DNA of 44,422 bases, taken from Pseudomonas sp. ok272 (GTDB lineage: Bacteria > Pseudomonadota > Gammaproteobacteria > Pseudomonadales > Pseudomonadaceae). How positions within the stretch are numbered: position 1 is the first letter of the stretch; each line of letters opens with the position of its first letter. Shown piece by piece: positions 34,314 through 44,402 of this stretch. Location of the stretch: contig NZ_FOCB01000023.1 in assembly GCF_900109995.1 (NCBI RefSeq), positions 1 to 44,422 on the forward strand. The letters run 5' to 3'. Below the pieces are notes generated by a model that saw only the letters and a list, made by a program, of their open reading frames with translations, was not told the DNA's origin and did no database searches. A program made the position numbers and the translations under genes.

Positions 34314-34752
34314 GCAGAGGTCTCTTTGAATACATCAAAATGATGCCGCAACGATAGCACAGCGGCGAAATGGCAGCGAGGTCAGGCGGGGTATCCTATC
34401 GCGACAAATCAGCAGACAAGCCGGTCAGATTTCCTGTGGGAGCGAGCCTGCTCGCGAAGGGGTCAGGTCAGTCACATCATCATTGACTGTCACCACGTTT
34501 TCGCGAGCAAGCCCGCTCCCACCCTGGTCCACGGCGAACACACATCCGGGGAGCAGCTCAATTCCTTGTAGGAGCGAGGCTTGCCCGCGAAGGCGGTAAG
34601 CCTGGCGACATCGATGCTGAATGGGCTGGCCGGTTCGCGGGCAAGCCTCGCTCCTACGGGCTCAACCCAGATTCCTGCTCGCGATGGCGGTGACGAGCGG
34701 CATGGCTGAGACAGTTGCTCCCACAAGGGGTCCGGATGGGGTGTTCGTCCGG
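34314..34752. other. Non-coding gap between yfiR and recD, rich in REP DNA
   Basis: No credible gene is present. The first hundred or so bases hold the yfiR promoter region, for which no strong motif was singled out. The remainder is mostly REP sequences described separately. Confidence 0.7.
34435..34730. repeat. Two REP pairs of different subfamilies
   Basis: The first pair has TGTGGGAGCGAGCC-type arms at 34435-34458 and 34500-34522. The second pair has TGTAGGAGCGAGGCTTGCCC-type arms at 34567-34591 and 34634-34656. A decayed copy with CTGCTCGCGATGG and TTGCTCCCACAAGG follows to about 34730. They lie downstream of recD. Confidence 0.85.
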
Positions 34753-36840
34753 TCAGCCCAGTTCCAGCATCAACCCACTCAAGCGCTTGACCTTGCGTCG
34801 CACCGCTTCTTCGAAGATGCCGCCACGGGGTTCGATCAGGCTGAACCAGTCCTTGGCGCGGGTAATGCCGGTGTAGATCAGTTCCTTGGTCAGCACCGGG
34901 TTCAGGGCATCCGGCAGGATCAGCGCGGTATGGGCGAACTCCGAACCCTGGGACTTGTGCACCGTCATCGCATACACCGTCTCGACATCGTTGAGCCGGC
35001 TGGGCAGTACAAAGCGCACGCCGCCCTGGCCATCGTTGCGCGCAAAGGCCACGCGCAGCACGAAGCGCCCGGGCTCGCGCGCCTCGCGGTCAGGCAGTTT
35101 GAGCGCGATGCCGATGTCACCGTTCATCAGGCCCAGGCCGTAATCGTTGCGGGTCATCAGCACCGGACGGCCCTCGTACCATTGCTGGTCGCTGTCGATC
35201 AGCCGGGCCTTGAGCAAGGCCGCGGTGATGCGCTGATTGAGCCCCTCTACGCCCCACGGTCCCTTGCGCACCGCACACAGCAGTTGGAAGGCGTCGAAGG
35301 CATGCAGCACGTTGCGCGCCCATTCGACCCAGCGCGTGTCGTCCGGCGCCACGTCCTCTGGCGGACGCTGGTTGCGCAGCAGGCTCAAATAATGGCGATA
35401 GCCTTGCGGTCCCTCGCCATGACCGTCGAGCAACAGCCGCTCCAGCGCTCGGTCGTGCTCGCCCTTGAGCGCCAGCGAATACAGGTCGGCATGACTGCGC
35501 GCCTGCAGCAGGTGCCGGGCCTGTTCGGCCTGCTGCTGATTGACCCAGCGCGCCAGTTGACCGATGCCGCTGCCTTCGCCAAAGCGCCGCGAGTGACGCA
35601 GCATCACCACCTGCTGGGCCAGCGGGTGGCTGGCATCGAGGTCTTCGTGCAAGCCGCTGGCCCCGAGCGCTTCGCCGCTGACGGCCTCCAGCCAGGCGCG
35701 GGTCTGTGGGCTGTACCAGCCGGCCTCGGCGTCACGGCACAGGTCGCCCAGTACCGCGCCGGCTTCCACCGACGCCAGTTGATCCTTGTCGCCCAACAGC
35801 ACCAGACGGGCATGGCTGGGCAAGGCGTCGAGCAGGTTGGCCATCATTTCCAGGTCGATCATCGAGGCTTCGTCGACCACCAAGACATCCAGGGGCAAAC
35901 GGTTACCGGCGTGATGACGGAAGTGCCGGGTGCCCGGGCGGCTGCCGAGCAAGCGATGGACCGTGGTGACTTCGGTGGGGATCTTGCCCCGGACGTCTTC
36001 AGCGACGTGCAGGGTGCGCACTTGCTGGCTGATGGACTCGGTCAGGCGGGCGGCGGCCTTGCCCGTCGGTGCCGCAAGGCGAATGCGCAGCGGCTCGCCC
36101 GCCTCCACCGCCGGTGCCTGGAGCAGTGCCAGCAAGCGCACGACGGTGGTGGTCTTGCCGGTTCCCGGCCCGCCGGTGATGATGCTGAAGGCACCACGCG
36201 TGGCCAGGGCGCACGCGAGTTTCTGCCAATCGATGGGCGCGTCTGGCTTGGCCGGGCCGAACAGGCCACTCAAGCGTTGCGCCAGGTCGGCGGGGGTCGG
36301 CTCGTCGGCCACCAGGCGCTGGCGAAGGGCGCTGTCTATGCGCCGCTCGTAGGCCCAGTAGCGGCGCAGGTACAGGCGCTTGCCGGACAGCACCAAGGGC
36401 CGATGGCGGCTGTCTTCGCGGTCATCGGCGGCCAAGGCCACCAAGGGGCTCGACGCCAGGACCTTGCACCAGTGCACGCCCTCAAGGGCTTCAAGCAATT
36501 GCGAGGGCAACAGTTGGGCGCCGGCCTGCACGTCACCTTCAGGCGGCAGGGACAGGGCGAAATCCGGCTCCTTGAGCGTCTCGAACAAGTCCAGGCACAC
36601 GTGGCCGTGGCCCAATTGATGACTGGTCAGCGCGGCCGCCAGCAACACCAAGGGATCGGTGTCGGGCGCCAGTTCGAACAGGAACGCCACGAAGGCCTTG
36701 TCCAGGGCCCGTAACCAGCCGCGCTCGACCCAGCGTTCGAGCAGCAGCAACAAATCCTCGGCCCGGCTCAAGGGTGTCAGTTGGGCCAGGCTTTCGGCGG
36801 TCAGCGGCGTGGGCAGCAGGTCGGCAAAGGAACGGCTCAT
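34753..36840 (-). CDS. recD: Exonuclease V subunit RecD (5'-3' helicase)
   Basis: This 695-residue superfamily 1B helicase has the Walker A motif GGPGTGKTTTVVRLLALLQ, the Walker B-like DVLVDEASMIDLEMM, and late helicase motifs including YAMTVHKSQGSEF. It is the 5'-3' helicase of RecBCD. It is the last gene of recC-recB-recD and overlaps the recB stop by ATGA. Confidence 0.95.
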   Translation of the reverse strand: MSRSFADLLPTPLTAESLAQLTPLSRAEDLLLLLERWVERGWLRALDKAFVAFLFELAPDTDPLVLLAAALTSHQLGHGHVCLDLFETLKEPDFALSLPPEGDVQAGAQLLPSQLLEALEGVHWCKVLASSPLVALAADDREDSRHRPLVLSGKRLYLRRYWAYERRIDSALRQRLVADEPTPADLAQRLSGLFGPAKPDAPIDWQKLACALATRGAFSIITGGPGTGKTTTVVRLLALLQAPAVEAGEPLRIRLAAPTGKAAARLTESISQQVRTLHVAEDVRGKIPTEVTTVHRLLGSRPGTRHFRHHAGNRLPLDVLVVDEASMIDLEMMANLLDALPSHARLVLLGDKDQLASVEAGAVLGDLCRDAEAGWYSPQTRAWLEAVSGEALGASGLHEDLDASHPLAQQVVMLRHSRRFGEGSGIGQLARWVNQQQAEQARHLLQARSHADLYSLALKGEHDRALERLLLDGHGEGPQGYRHYLSLLRNQRPPEDVAPDDTRWVEWARNVLHAFDAFQLLCAVRKGPWGVEGLNQRITAALLKARLIDSDQQWYEGRPVLMTRNDYGLGLMNGDIGIALKLPDREAREPGRFVLRVAFARNDGQGGVRFVLPSRLNDVETVYAMTVHKSQGSEFAHTALILPDALNPVLTKELIYTGITRAKDWFSLIEPRGGIFEEAVRRKVKRLSGLMLELG

Positions 36841-39800
36841 AGCAATACTCCCTGTTCCCAGGCCACAGGTGCCTTGGGCTCTGGCTTGCCCTGGAACAGG
36901 CGGTCGAGGCGCTCGATCAGTTCCCGGGGTGGACGGGCGAAGTACACGCCCTGGCTGGTGCTGCGGGTCCCGCGCAGGAACAGATACACCGCGCCGCCCA
37001 TGTGCCGGTCGTAGTCATAGTCGACCAGGCGCGCCTTGAGCTGGCGATGCAACGCCAGCAGGTACAACGCGTATTGCAGGTCGTAGCGGTGGTCGAGCAT
37101 CGATTGCTCCATGGCCTGCTCCGTGTAGGCCCCATCCTCGGCCCCCAGCCAGTTGGATTTGTAGTCGGCCACGTAGTAGCGACCTGCGTGTTCGAAGCTC
37201 AAGTCGATAAAGCCCTTGAACATGCCATTGAGCAGCGCCGACTCGGCGGTCATCCGCGGCGCGCCGGCATGGGTGTACTGGCGCACCAACTCATCGAGTT
37301 TGAGCACGTCGACCTGATGGCTGGCGAACCAGAACTCCATCTCGACCCGGTATTGGCTCAGTTGGGCCAGCACCAGCGGCGGCTCCCCGCCCAGGCGCAG
37401 GGGAACCTGCAGCAAGTGCCCCAGCCAGTCGCTCAGGGTGGTGATCCAACCTTCCCAGCCACGACGGTTGCAACGACGGCCAATGGCTTTTTCGATGGCC
37501 TTGGGCTCCGCCTTGAAGCCTTCGTCACCGGCCCACTCCAGCAAGCCATGGAGAAAGGTCCCGGGGTTGGGCCCCCGGGGGAAGCGATGAATGTCGCCGC
37601 CACTGGCGAGCACTTCTCGCGGGGCATGGGGGTCGAGGCGCTCATCGTCGAAGAGCTTTTGCGCCTGGGCGCTTTCCGGGGCCTCATCGCTGGCCGCGCT
37701 CAGCCGCTCGCCGACCCGCAGCGCGCTGTAGGAGGCGATCCACCAGTTCTCCGCGGCACGGCGCCGGGGAATCAACGGCGCGAGCAGCACCGCTTCATTG
37801 CGCGGGGGATGGAAGTGTAGGTCCGAAGCCTGCGGCATCGGTCCCACGCTCAAGGCATCACAGCCCTGTTGCAGGTCGCGCAGCCAGCGTTGCAGGTCCG
37901 CCGACTCGGCCAACCGCTCGCCGCCGCCCAGCAGGTAGCCCAATGCCGACAGGTGCAGCACCGAACTGTTGTGATTGCCCCGCTTGAGATCGGCAACCCC
38001 CAGCCAACAGGCGTGCTGGGCGCGGGTCAGGGCCACGTAGAGCAAACGCAGGTCTTCGGCCAGGCGCTCATGGTCCGCCAGGGCGATCAGCTCCGGCGTC
38101 GGGCTGAGCGAGACCTGGGGCCTGCCGCGTTCGTCGTGGTAGTGCAACGGCAAGCGGCTGCCGTCCACCGGCTTGGCCGAACAGATAAACGGCAGGAACA
38201 CCAAGGGGTACTCAAGGCCCTTGGACTTGTGGATGGTCACTACCTTGACCAGTTGCTCGTCGCTTTCCAGCCGCAGGATCTGCTCTTCGCCAGCCTGCCC
38301 GGACAGCGCCAGGTGTTCGCCCAGGTGACGAATCAGCGCCTGCTCGCCATCGAGTTCGGCGGCGGCCTGTTGCAGCAGCTCGCTCAGGTGCAGCAGGTTG
38401 GTCAGGACGCGCTCGCCATCGCTGCGGGCGATCAGCGCCTGGGGCAGCTCGAAGTCATGCAGCAGGCGCCGCAACATCGGCAGCACACCTTGCAGGCGCC
38501 AGATCTGCCGGTACTCGCGAAACTGCATGACGCGCCTCTCCCAGGCCAACTCGTCCTGGTTCAAGCGTTCCAGTTCGATCAGCGACAGGTTCAGGGTGAT
38601 GCTGGCCAGGGCGGCGCGCAGCGGGCGCTCGACGTCCGGCTCGGCGCAGGCCTTGAGCCAACTCAACAGGTCGTGGGCTTCCTGGGCGGCGAACACCGAG
38701 TCCTTGTCCGACAGGTACACACTGCGCACGCCACGGGCCGACAAGGCGCTGCGCACGGCCTGGGCTTCCTTGCCGTCGCGCACCAGGATCGCGATGTCCG
38801 CCGGCAGCAAGCCCTTGAGCACTTGCGCGTCGCGCACGAAGCCGGCCTGCCCTTGCTGGCCAGCGTTGAGCAACGCGCTGATTTCACTGGCGCACGCCGC
38901 CGCCAGTTGCTGGCGATAGACCGCGCCCGACAGCGGTTGCTCGCTGCCAAGCTGCCAGACATTCAGCGCCGGCACCGGCTGGCCGTTGATCTCTAGCGAC
39001 TCCTTGCGGCCCTGGGACTGCACGGGGGAAAACGGCACCGGGTTGTCGCCGTCCGGCTCCCGGAACAGAAACGCGCCCCGGCCCTGCTCACGCAGCTCGG
39101 CCTGTTGGAACACGTGGTTGACTGCCCGGACCATGCCGTGGCTGGAGCGGAAGTTGGTGTCCAGGGTGTGCAAGCGTCCGCTGGTGGCTTGGCGAGCGCG
39201 CAGGTAGGTGTAGATATCCGCCCCACGGAAGGCGTAGATCGCTTGCTTGGGATCACCGATCAGGAACAGTCCGCACTCGGGGTTGTTGTCTTCGATGCGG
39301 TAGATGCTCTCGAAGATGCGGTATTGCACCGGGTCGGTGTCCTGGAACTCATCGATCAAGGCGACCGGGAACTGCTCGCGAATCAAGGTCGCCAGGCGCT
39401 CGCCGCCCTGCGCCTGCAACGCCGCGCGCAGGCGCAGCAGCATGTCGTCGAAGCCCATCTCCGCACGACGGCGCTTCTCTTCTTCGAAGCGCTCGCCGAT
39501 CCACTGCGCGGCGTGCTTCAAGACCGCCGCGTCGGGGGTGGGCAGCGCGTCCAGGCTCGCCGGCAAGGCGGCCATGGCGTGCAGGCCCGGATGCTCGGGC
39601 GCCGGGCCTTTCCAGGCCTCGGCCATGCCATCGGGGGTCAGGCGGGTGAAGCCGGTGCCAATGTCCAGGTCCTCCACCGTTTCGTCTTCGGCCCAGGCGC
39701 TGATTTTTTCGAACCAGGGCTCGAAGTAGCGGGCTTGCATCTTGCGTCCGTCCACCGTTTTGCTGGCGACGCCTTGCAGGCAGATCTCCCGCAACTCCCG

Positions 39801-40523
39801 GGCCCATGGCCCCCAGGGCGCCTTGAGGGCAACCAATGCCTCGCGCCGTGCCTGCAAGCAGGCGGCGATCAACTCGGCCGGAGCCGTGCCTTCGACGCTC
39901 TCGCGTTCACTGTCGAACACCCCACGTACCCGCGCCAGCAACGCCGCCGGGCCGCCCCAGTTGGCGCGTACCCAGTTCAGGGCGTCGCCCTGCATCGGGT
40001 AGCAATACCGGCGCCAGTAGTCGCGCACCACCTCGCCGAGCAAATCGCTGTGATCGGTCTCAAGGGATTGAGTGAACAGACTGCCGCTGTCGAACGCGTG
40101 CTCGCGCAACATGCGCTGGCACCAACTGTGGATGGTCGAGACGGCCGCTTCATCCATCCACTGCGCGGCGATGTCCAGGCGATTGGCGCAACCCGGCCAT
40201 TGCTCGGTGCGGTATTGCTCGCGCAGCTCGGCAATCAAGGTGTCGGGGGCCGGGGTTTCATCGCGAAAGAACCGCGCCGCTTGCGCCAGGCGTGTGCGGA
40301 TCCGATCGCGCAGCTCCTTGGTGGCGGCGTCGGTGAACGTCACCACGAGAATTTGTGGCGGCAGCAGTTCCCGGCCAAATCCGCTGTCCGCATCACCGTG
40401 GCCCAGGACCAGGCGCAGGTAGAGCGCGGAGATGGTGAAGGTCTTGCCAGTGCCGGCGCTGGCTTCGATCAACTGGCTGCCGCGCAGCGGGAACGCCAGG
40501 GCGAGGGGAAGTTTGGCAGTCAT
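36837..40523 (-). CDS. recB: Exonuclease V subunit RecB (helicase-nuclease)
   Basis: This 1228-residue protein has Walker A (EASAGTGKTFT, residues 20-30), the UvrD-type Walker B segment LIDEFQDTDPVQYRIFE, helicase motif VVTIHKSKGLEYPLVFLPF, and a C-terminal nuclease domain with YYVADYKSNWLG. RecB is the 3'-5' helicase and nuclease of RecBCD in double-strand-break repair. I use the ATG at 40523, which overlaps the recC stop by one base; an upstream ATG at 40556 would run into recC. Confidence 0.96.
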   Translation of the reverse strand: MTAKLPLALAFPLRGSQLIEASAGTGKTFTISALYLRLVLGHGDADSGFGRELLPPQILVVTFTDAATKELRDRIRTRLAQAARFFRDETPAPDTLIAELREQYRTEQWPGCANRLDIAAQWMDEAAVSTIHSWCQRMLREHAFDSGSLFTQSLETDHSDLLGEVVRDYWRRYCYPMQGDALNWVRANWGGPAALLARVRGVFDSERESVEGTAPAELIAACLQARREALVALKAPWGPWARELREICLQGVASKTVDGRKMQARYFEPWFEKISAWAEDETVEDLDIGTGFTRLTPDGMAEAWKGPAPEHPGLHAMAALPASLDALPTPDAAVLKHAAQWIGERFEEEKRRRAEMGFDDMLLRLRAALQAQGGERLATLIREQFPVALIDEFQDTDPVQYRIFESIYRIEDNNPECGLFLIGDPKQAIYAFRGADIYTYLRARQATSGRLHTLDTNFRSSHGMVRAVNHVFQQAELREQGRGAFLFREPDGDNPVPFSPVQSQGRKESLEINGQPVPALNVWQLGSEQPLSGAVYRQQLAAACASEISALLNAGQQGQAGFVRDAQVLKGLLPADIAILVRDGKEAQAVRSALSARGVRSVYLSDKDSVFAAQEAHDLLSWLKACAEPDVERPLRAALASITLNLSLIELERLNQDELAWERRVMQFREYRQIWRLQGVLPMLRRLLHDFELPQALIARSDGERVLTNLLHLSELLQQAAAELDGEQALIRHLGEHLALSGQAGEEQILRLESDEQLVKVVTIHKSKGLEYPLVFLPFICSAKPVDGSRLPLHYHDERGRPQVSLSPTPELIALADHERLAEDLRLLYVALTRAQHACWLGVADLKRGNHNSSVLHLSALGYLLGGGERLAESADLQRWLRDLQQGCDALSVGPMPQASDLHFHPPRNEAVLLAPLIPRRRAAENWWIASYSALRVGERLSAASDEAPESAQAQKLFDDERLDPHAPREVLASGGDIHRFPRGPNPGTFLHGLLEWAGDEGFKAEPKAIEKAIGRRCNRRGWEGWITTLSDWLGHLLQVPLRLGGEPPLVLAQLSQYRVEMEFWFASHQVDVLKLDELVRQYTHAGAPRMTAESALLNGMFKGFIDLSFEHAGRYYVADYKSNWLGAEDGAYTEQAMEQSMLDHRYDLQYALYLLALHRQLKARLVDYDYDRHMGGAVYLFLRGTRSTSQGVYFARPPRELIERLDRLFQGKPEPKAPVAWEQGVLL

Positions 40524-43500
40524 CAGTGCGCGTCCTCTTGGGTCACGGAGCGCCACGGCGCTTCAAGCAGCGGGCGGTACAGTGCGTCACACCAGCCACC
40601 GAAGGTTTCGTCGGCGAGCAAGGCGTTGTAGTCGGCGAACTGACGGGCCAGCGCCGGGCTTTCGCGACGCTCGCCGTCGGTGGTCTGGCCATCGCCTTCA
40701 TAGGCTTTGCGCGCGGCTGCGTCGGCCTTGTCCGGGTCCGTCTGACCCAGCCAGGCAAATGCGGTCTTGACGGCCACCGGCAGCGGCTGGCGCATCCCGG
40801 CCTGCCAGGCTTGCAGCACATCACCGAGGATGTCCAGGGCGCGGCTTTGCTCGATAGGCGCGAGCAGCAAGGTGTCGTCACTGGCCACTAGCCCGGTCGT
40901 CAAGGACCAGCCGCTGGCACAGGCCACCAGGTGATTGACCCAGGGCCGGGTCAGGCGATGCCACTTGCGATTCTTGATCGAGCCGATGCTGTTGGGGATG
41001 GTGGTCACGGCCAGCAAGCCACCGTCGCTGCGTTGGTGCAGGTCGCTGAGCCACCCCTCCAGGCTGACGCCATGGCGCTGCAACGAAATCGGCCGCGCGC
41101 TGTTTTGTGGGCTCGGCCACAACGCCAACAGGTGCTGATAGCGCTGCACCAGGTCCGGCAACGGCTCGATCAACTCACGCTGCAGGCACTCGCCAAAACC
41201 GGCCATGGGCAGCAAGCCGCTGTCTTGCAGGCGCTTGGCTTGCGCCTGCAGTGCCTGCTCGGGCTGATCCAGGTGAGTCAGGGCGGCGTCGAGCAAGCTG
41301 TCACTGAGGCTGTAGCGTTGCAGTGCATCGAGCACGAAAGGTTCTTCGTCTTCCAACGGCGCTTCGGCGGCTTCGAAAAACACCTTGAGGCGCTGGCTGA
41401 AAAAGTGGCGCACGGGGTTACGCAGGAAGTCCTGAAGCTGGCCCAGGCTCAAGGGTTCTTCCTGCTCGTAGGCCTCCAGCAGGGCTGGCGCTTGCGGGCT
41501 GTGGTGCTGCTCATGCAGCAACTGCCACTCGCGGGCATAGCTGAACAGCTCACTGCCGTGATGAAAATAGCGGGCGCTGAAGGGTTGCAACGGATGCTCC
41601 TGGGTCAGCGTCTCAAGCAGTTCGTCGTCGTGCTCGCCGGCCAGCCGCCAGCCGTTGGCCAGGTGATCGCGCAGTTGGCCGATCAGCACCGACGCGGGGC
41701 GCTCGCTGTTGTCCCGAATACTGCGCCCGACCCAACTGATGTAGAGCTGATCACGTGCCGAGAGCACGGCCTCGAGCAACAGATAACGGTCATCCTCGCG
41801 GCGCGAACGGTCCCCCGGGCGGTAATCGCTGCCCATCAGGTCGAAGTCCAATGGCGGTTGTGCTCGAGGATAGTCACCGTCGTTCATGCCCAACAAACAC
41901 ACCAGCTTGAACGGGATGGCTCGCATCGGCATCAGGGTGCAGAAGTTCACCGCACCGGCCAGGAAGCGCTGGGACAGCCGACCCTGATCAAGCCCGGCGA
42001 GCCAGGCTTCACGGACCACGGTCAGCGGCAGCGCGTCTTGCAGGCCGACCGACTCGCAGGTCTCCAGCCAGCCTTCGCGAAGCAGCTCAAGCTGGGCGAG
42101 CAGGAAGTCATCGTGCTCGGTGCTCGCGAGGAAAAACAGCTGCATCAATCCCTGCAGGCGCACGCCCCACTGCTCGGGCGAGGCCGGTTGACTGAGTTCT
42201 TCATGGGCAATCTGCAGGGCGTCGAGCAACGCCACCAAGGGGCCGATCAAGGCCGCATCCAGGCCACCAATTTCGTCGTAAGGCTCAATGCCGTCGCAGG
42301 CCAGGCCGCTGCCCACCGCGTATCCCAGCAACATGCGGCGCAGGCCAAAGCGCCACGTATTCTGCTCAAGCTCATCCGGCAGGCCAAGGCCGGCACGCTG
42401 CGCGGCATTCATCCCCCAGCGGATGCCGGCGCCTTCGATCCAGCGGTGCAGGGTCGGCAGGTCACGCTCCTCCAGGCCGAATCGGGCACGCAAGGCCGGG
42501 ACGTCGAGCAGGTCGAGGATTTCACTCACCGGGAAACGGCTATCCGGCAGCTTGAGCAAGTGCTCGACGGCAATCAGCAGCGGGTCACGGCCACGCTGGC
42601 CCTGGTCCGTCAGGGTGAAGGGGATGAAGCGTTTGTCCTCACGCTCAAGCTGGCCGAACACGGCCCGGATGTGGGGGGCGTAGCTGTCGACATCGGGCAC
42701 CATCACGATCACATCGCGGGGGCGCAACGTCGGGTCGGCGCTGAAGCGTGCGAGCAGTTGATCGTGGAGGATCTCCACTTCACGTTGGGTGCTGTGGGCA
42801 ATGTGAAATCGAATCGACTGATCGCGCTCAGGGTCAACCGCCGGCCACAGGTCGCGGGTCTCGCTGAGCGGTCGCAGTTCGAGGATATCGTCCTGCAATT
42901 GGTTGAGCATGGTCAGCGGCTGGTATTCGCTGAACAGGTCGATTCGCCCATCGCGGAATGCCGAGCGGTAGCTGTTGGGGTCGTCGTAGCTGTCGAGCAG
43001 GTTGATGTAGTCGCGCCCCTGCTTGCCCCAGGCGGCCAGCAACGGGTGCGCGTGCTGATGCAGGGTTTGCGGATCGAGGACCACCGGCATGCCGGCCTTG
43101 CGCGCCTGGCGTTTGTATTGGTGACGAAGCAAGTCCTTGTCGGCAACGATGTCCGCCCAATGGTGGCGACAGGGGTTGTGCACGCAGAGCAGGACCTGAC
43201 TGAAGCGCGCCAGCCCCGCTAGCGCTTCCAGGGCTTGGGCGGGCAGTGAAGAAATACCGAAAACGATCACCCGCGATGGCAGGCCTGCAGGCGCGGTGTC
43301 CAGACGGTTGATGGTTTCGATAAAGCGCTGGTGGACGCCGGCACGGCTTTGCGCCATGCCTTGCTCGCCCACGTCCAGCAACAGTGCGCGCCACAACTCC
43401 GCCTGCCAGCAGTTGGCCGGCGCCAGTGGTTTAGCCTCCCCCCGGCCGTTGCGCAGTTGGTGGCGACCGGCGGCCCAGTCCTCCAGCCAATCGGCGCGGT

Positions 43501-43975
43501 ACACCTGGTATTGGTCGAACAGGTCCGCCAGGCGCTCCGACAGTTGATAGCGCTTGCGCAGGTCGGTGTCCTGGGTCAGGAAGCGTTGCAGCGGTTCGAA
43601 GTGTGGCTGATCGATCAACTCGGGCAGCAGGCGCATCAGCCGCCAGGTCAGCGGGGCTTTGTCCAGCAGGGACTTGGCGGGAATCTCGTCTCGTCCCAGT
43701 ACCAGTCGATACAACTGCCACATGAAGCTGCCCGGCAGTTGCACATCAATGGCCGCCGCGATGCCACAGCCGCCCATATCGTCATCTTCCGGGTCTTCGG
43801 CCAGGGCGAGCTTCAACCACTGGGCAATACCGTTGCTCTGTACCAGGGCAATTTCATTTTCCAGGGGCGCCAGCGGGTAACGCCGCATCCAACTGACCAC
43901 CAGACTACGCAGTTCATCCAGGCGATTGCCGTGGACCACCATAAATCCAGCACTGAGCAGCGAGGCGTCCGCCAT
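40523..43975 (-). CDS. recC: Exonuclease V subunit RecC
   Basis: This 1150-residue protein is the Chi-recognition and scaffolding subunit of RecBCD. It begins with FMVVHGNRLDELRSLVVSWMRRYPL and shares inactive helicase-like folds with RecB, including VIVFGISSLPAQALEALAGLA and the CLLGMNDGDYPR segment. The ATG at 43975 has AAGGAAG just upstream; a frame from 44077 would extend into the rRNA terminator region. The gene lies directly downstream of the rRNA operon in the same orientation. No ptrA lies between recC and recB, unlike in E. coli. Confidence 0.95.
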   Translation of the reverse strand: MADASLLSAGFMVVHGNRLDELRSLVVSWMRRYPLAPLENEIALVQSNGIAQWLKLALAEDPEDDDMGGCGIAAAIDVQLPGSFMWQLYRLVLGRDEIPAKSLLDKAPLTWRLMRLLPELIDQPHFEPLQRFLTQDTDLRKRYQLSERLADLFDQYQVYRADWLEDWAAGRHQLRNGRGEAKPLAPANCWQAELWRALLLDVGEQGMAQSRAGVHQRFIETINRLDTAPAGLPSRVIVFGISSLPAQALEALAGLARFSQVLLCVHNPCRHHWADIVADKDLLRHQYKRQARKAGMPVVLDPQTLHQHAHPLLAAWGKQGRDYINLLDSYDDPNSYRSAFRDGRIDLFSEYQPLTMLNQLQDDILELRPLSETRDLWPAVDPERDQSIRFHIAHSTQREVEILHDQLLARFSADPTLRPRDVIVMVPDVDSYAPHIRAVFGQLEREDKRFIPFTLTDQGQRGRDPLLIAVEHLLKLPDSRFPVSEILDLLDVPALRARFGLEERDLPTLHRWIEGAGIRWGMNAAQRAGLGLPDELEQNTWRFGLRRMLLGYAVGSGLACDGIEPYDEIGGLDAALIGPLVALLDALQIAHEELSQPASPEQWGVRLQGLMQLFFLASTEHDDFLLAQLELLREGWLETCESVGLQDALPLTVVREAWLAGLDQGRLSQRFLAGAVNFCTLMPMRAIPFKLVCLLGMNDGDYPRAQPPLDFDLMGSDYRPGDRSRREDDRYLLLEAVLSARDQLYISWVGRSIRDNSERPASVLIGQLRDHLANGWRLAGEHDDELLETLTQEHPLQPFSARYFHHGSELFSYAREWQLLHEQHHSPQAPALLEAYEQEEPLSLGQLQDFLRNPVRHFFSQRLKVFFEAAEAPLEDEEPFVLDALQRYSLSDSLLDAALTHLDQPEQALQAQAKRLQDSGLLPMAGFGECLQRELIEPLPDLVQRYQHLLALWPSPQNSARPISLQRHGVSLEGWLSDLHQRSDGGLLAVTTIPNSIGSIKNRKWHRLTRPWVNHLVACASGWSLTTGLVASDDTLLLAPIEQSRALDILGDVLQAWQAGMRQPLPVAVKTAFAWLGQTDPDKADAAARKAYEGDGQTTDGERRESPALARQFADYNALLADETFGGWCDALYRPLLEAPWRSVTQEDAH

Positions 43976-44076
43976 AAAAGCTTCCTTGGAAAGTACAAAA
44001 CCAGGGCCGAACCTTAGCATTGTCGGGTGACGGTGACAGCTGGCGGACGATCCCAATGTTTCTTGCGGGCAAAACA

Positions 44077-44106
44077 AAACCCCAACTGCTTTCGCAATTG
44101 GGGTTT
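44077..44106 (-). terminator. Terminator of the rRNA operon
   Basis: A 9-bp stem (AAACCCCAA at 44077-44085, TTGGGGTTT at 44098-44106) has an inner TGC/GCA closing a GAAA tetraloop. On the minus strand it is followed by TTTTGTTTT. It closes the rRNA transcript before recC. Confidence 0.92.
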
Positions 44107-44116
44107 CGGAATTTAA

Positions 44117-44232
44117 TCTTGACGATGACCTACTCTCACATGGGGAAACCCCACACTACCATCGGCGATGCATCGTTTCACTGCTGAGTTCGGGATGGGA
44201 TCAGGTGGTTCCAATGCTCTATGGTCGTCAAG
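44117..44232 (-). rRNA. rrf: 5S ribosomal RNA
   Basis: The minus strand reads CTTGACGACCATAGAGC, then GGAACCACCTGATCCCATCC, CCGAACTCAGCAGTGAAACG and GAGAGTAGGTCATCGTCAAG in order, the sequence of Pseudomonas 5S rRNA with its paired ends. The ends are placed from the helix and could shift by one or two bases. Confidence 0.95.
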
Positions 44233-44402
44233 AAATTCGGGTACCGAATCGTGGCCAGCTGGCCGCGCTTCAGCAAATTGGGTACGTGATAGATTTCGGT
44301 GTTTTGCAAGATCTCGAACTTTCGGTTCGTTTCGTCTTCACACACCGCAATCTGGTCTCTTTCGCTTTTCAGCTTGGAGCATGCAAATTGCTTGGGTGTT
44401 AT
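44233..44402 (-). other. 23S-5S internal transcribed spacer
   Basis: About 170 bases of spacer lie between the 5S gene and the 23S end. No tRNA is folded in it by eye. An open frame across this region is not a gene. Confidence 0.85.

Noticed and set aside
34621..36714. 697-codon open frame opposite recD
   Set aside because: It is Gln/Ala/Gly-rich with no recognisable domain and lies fully opposite recD.
40931..43222. 763-codon open frame opposite recC
   Set aside because: It is an antisense shadow of recC with no family features.
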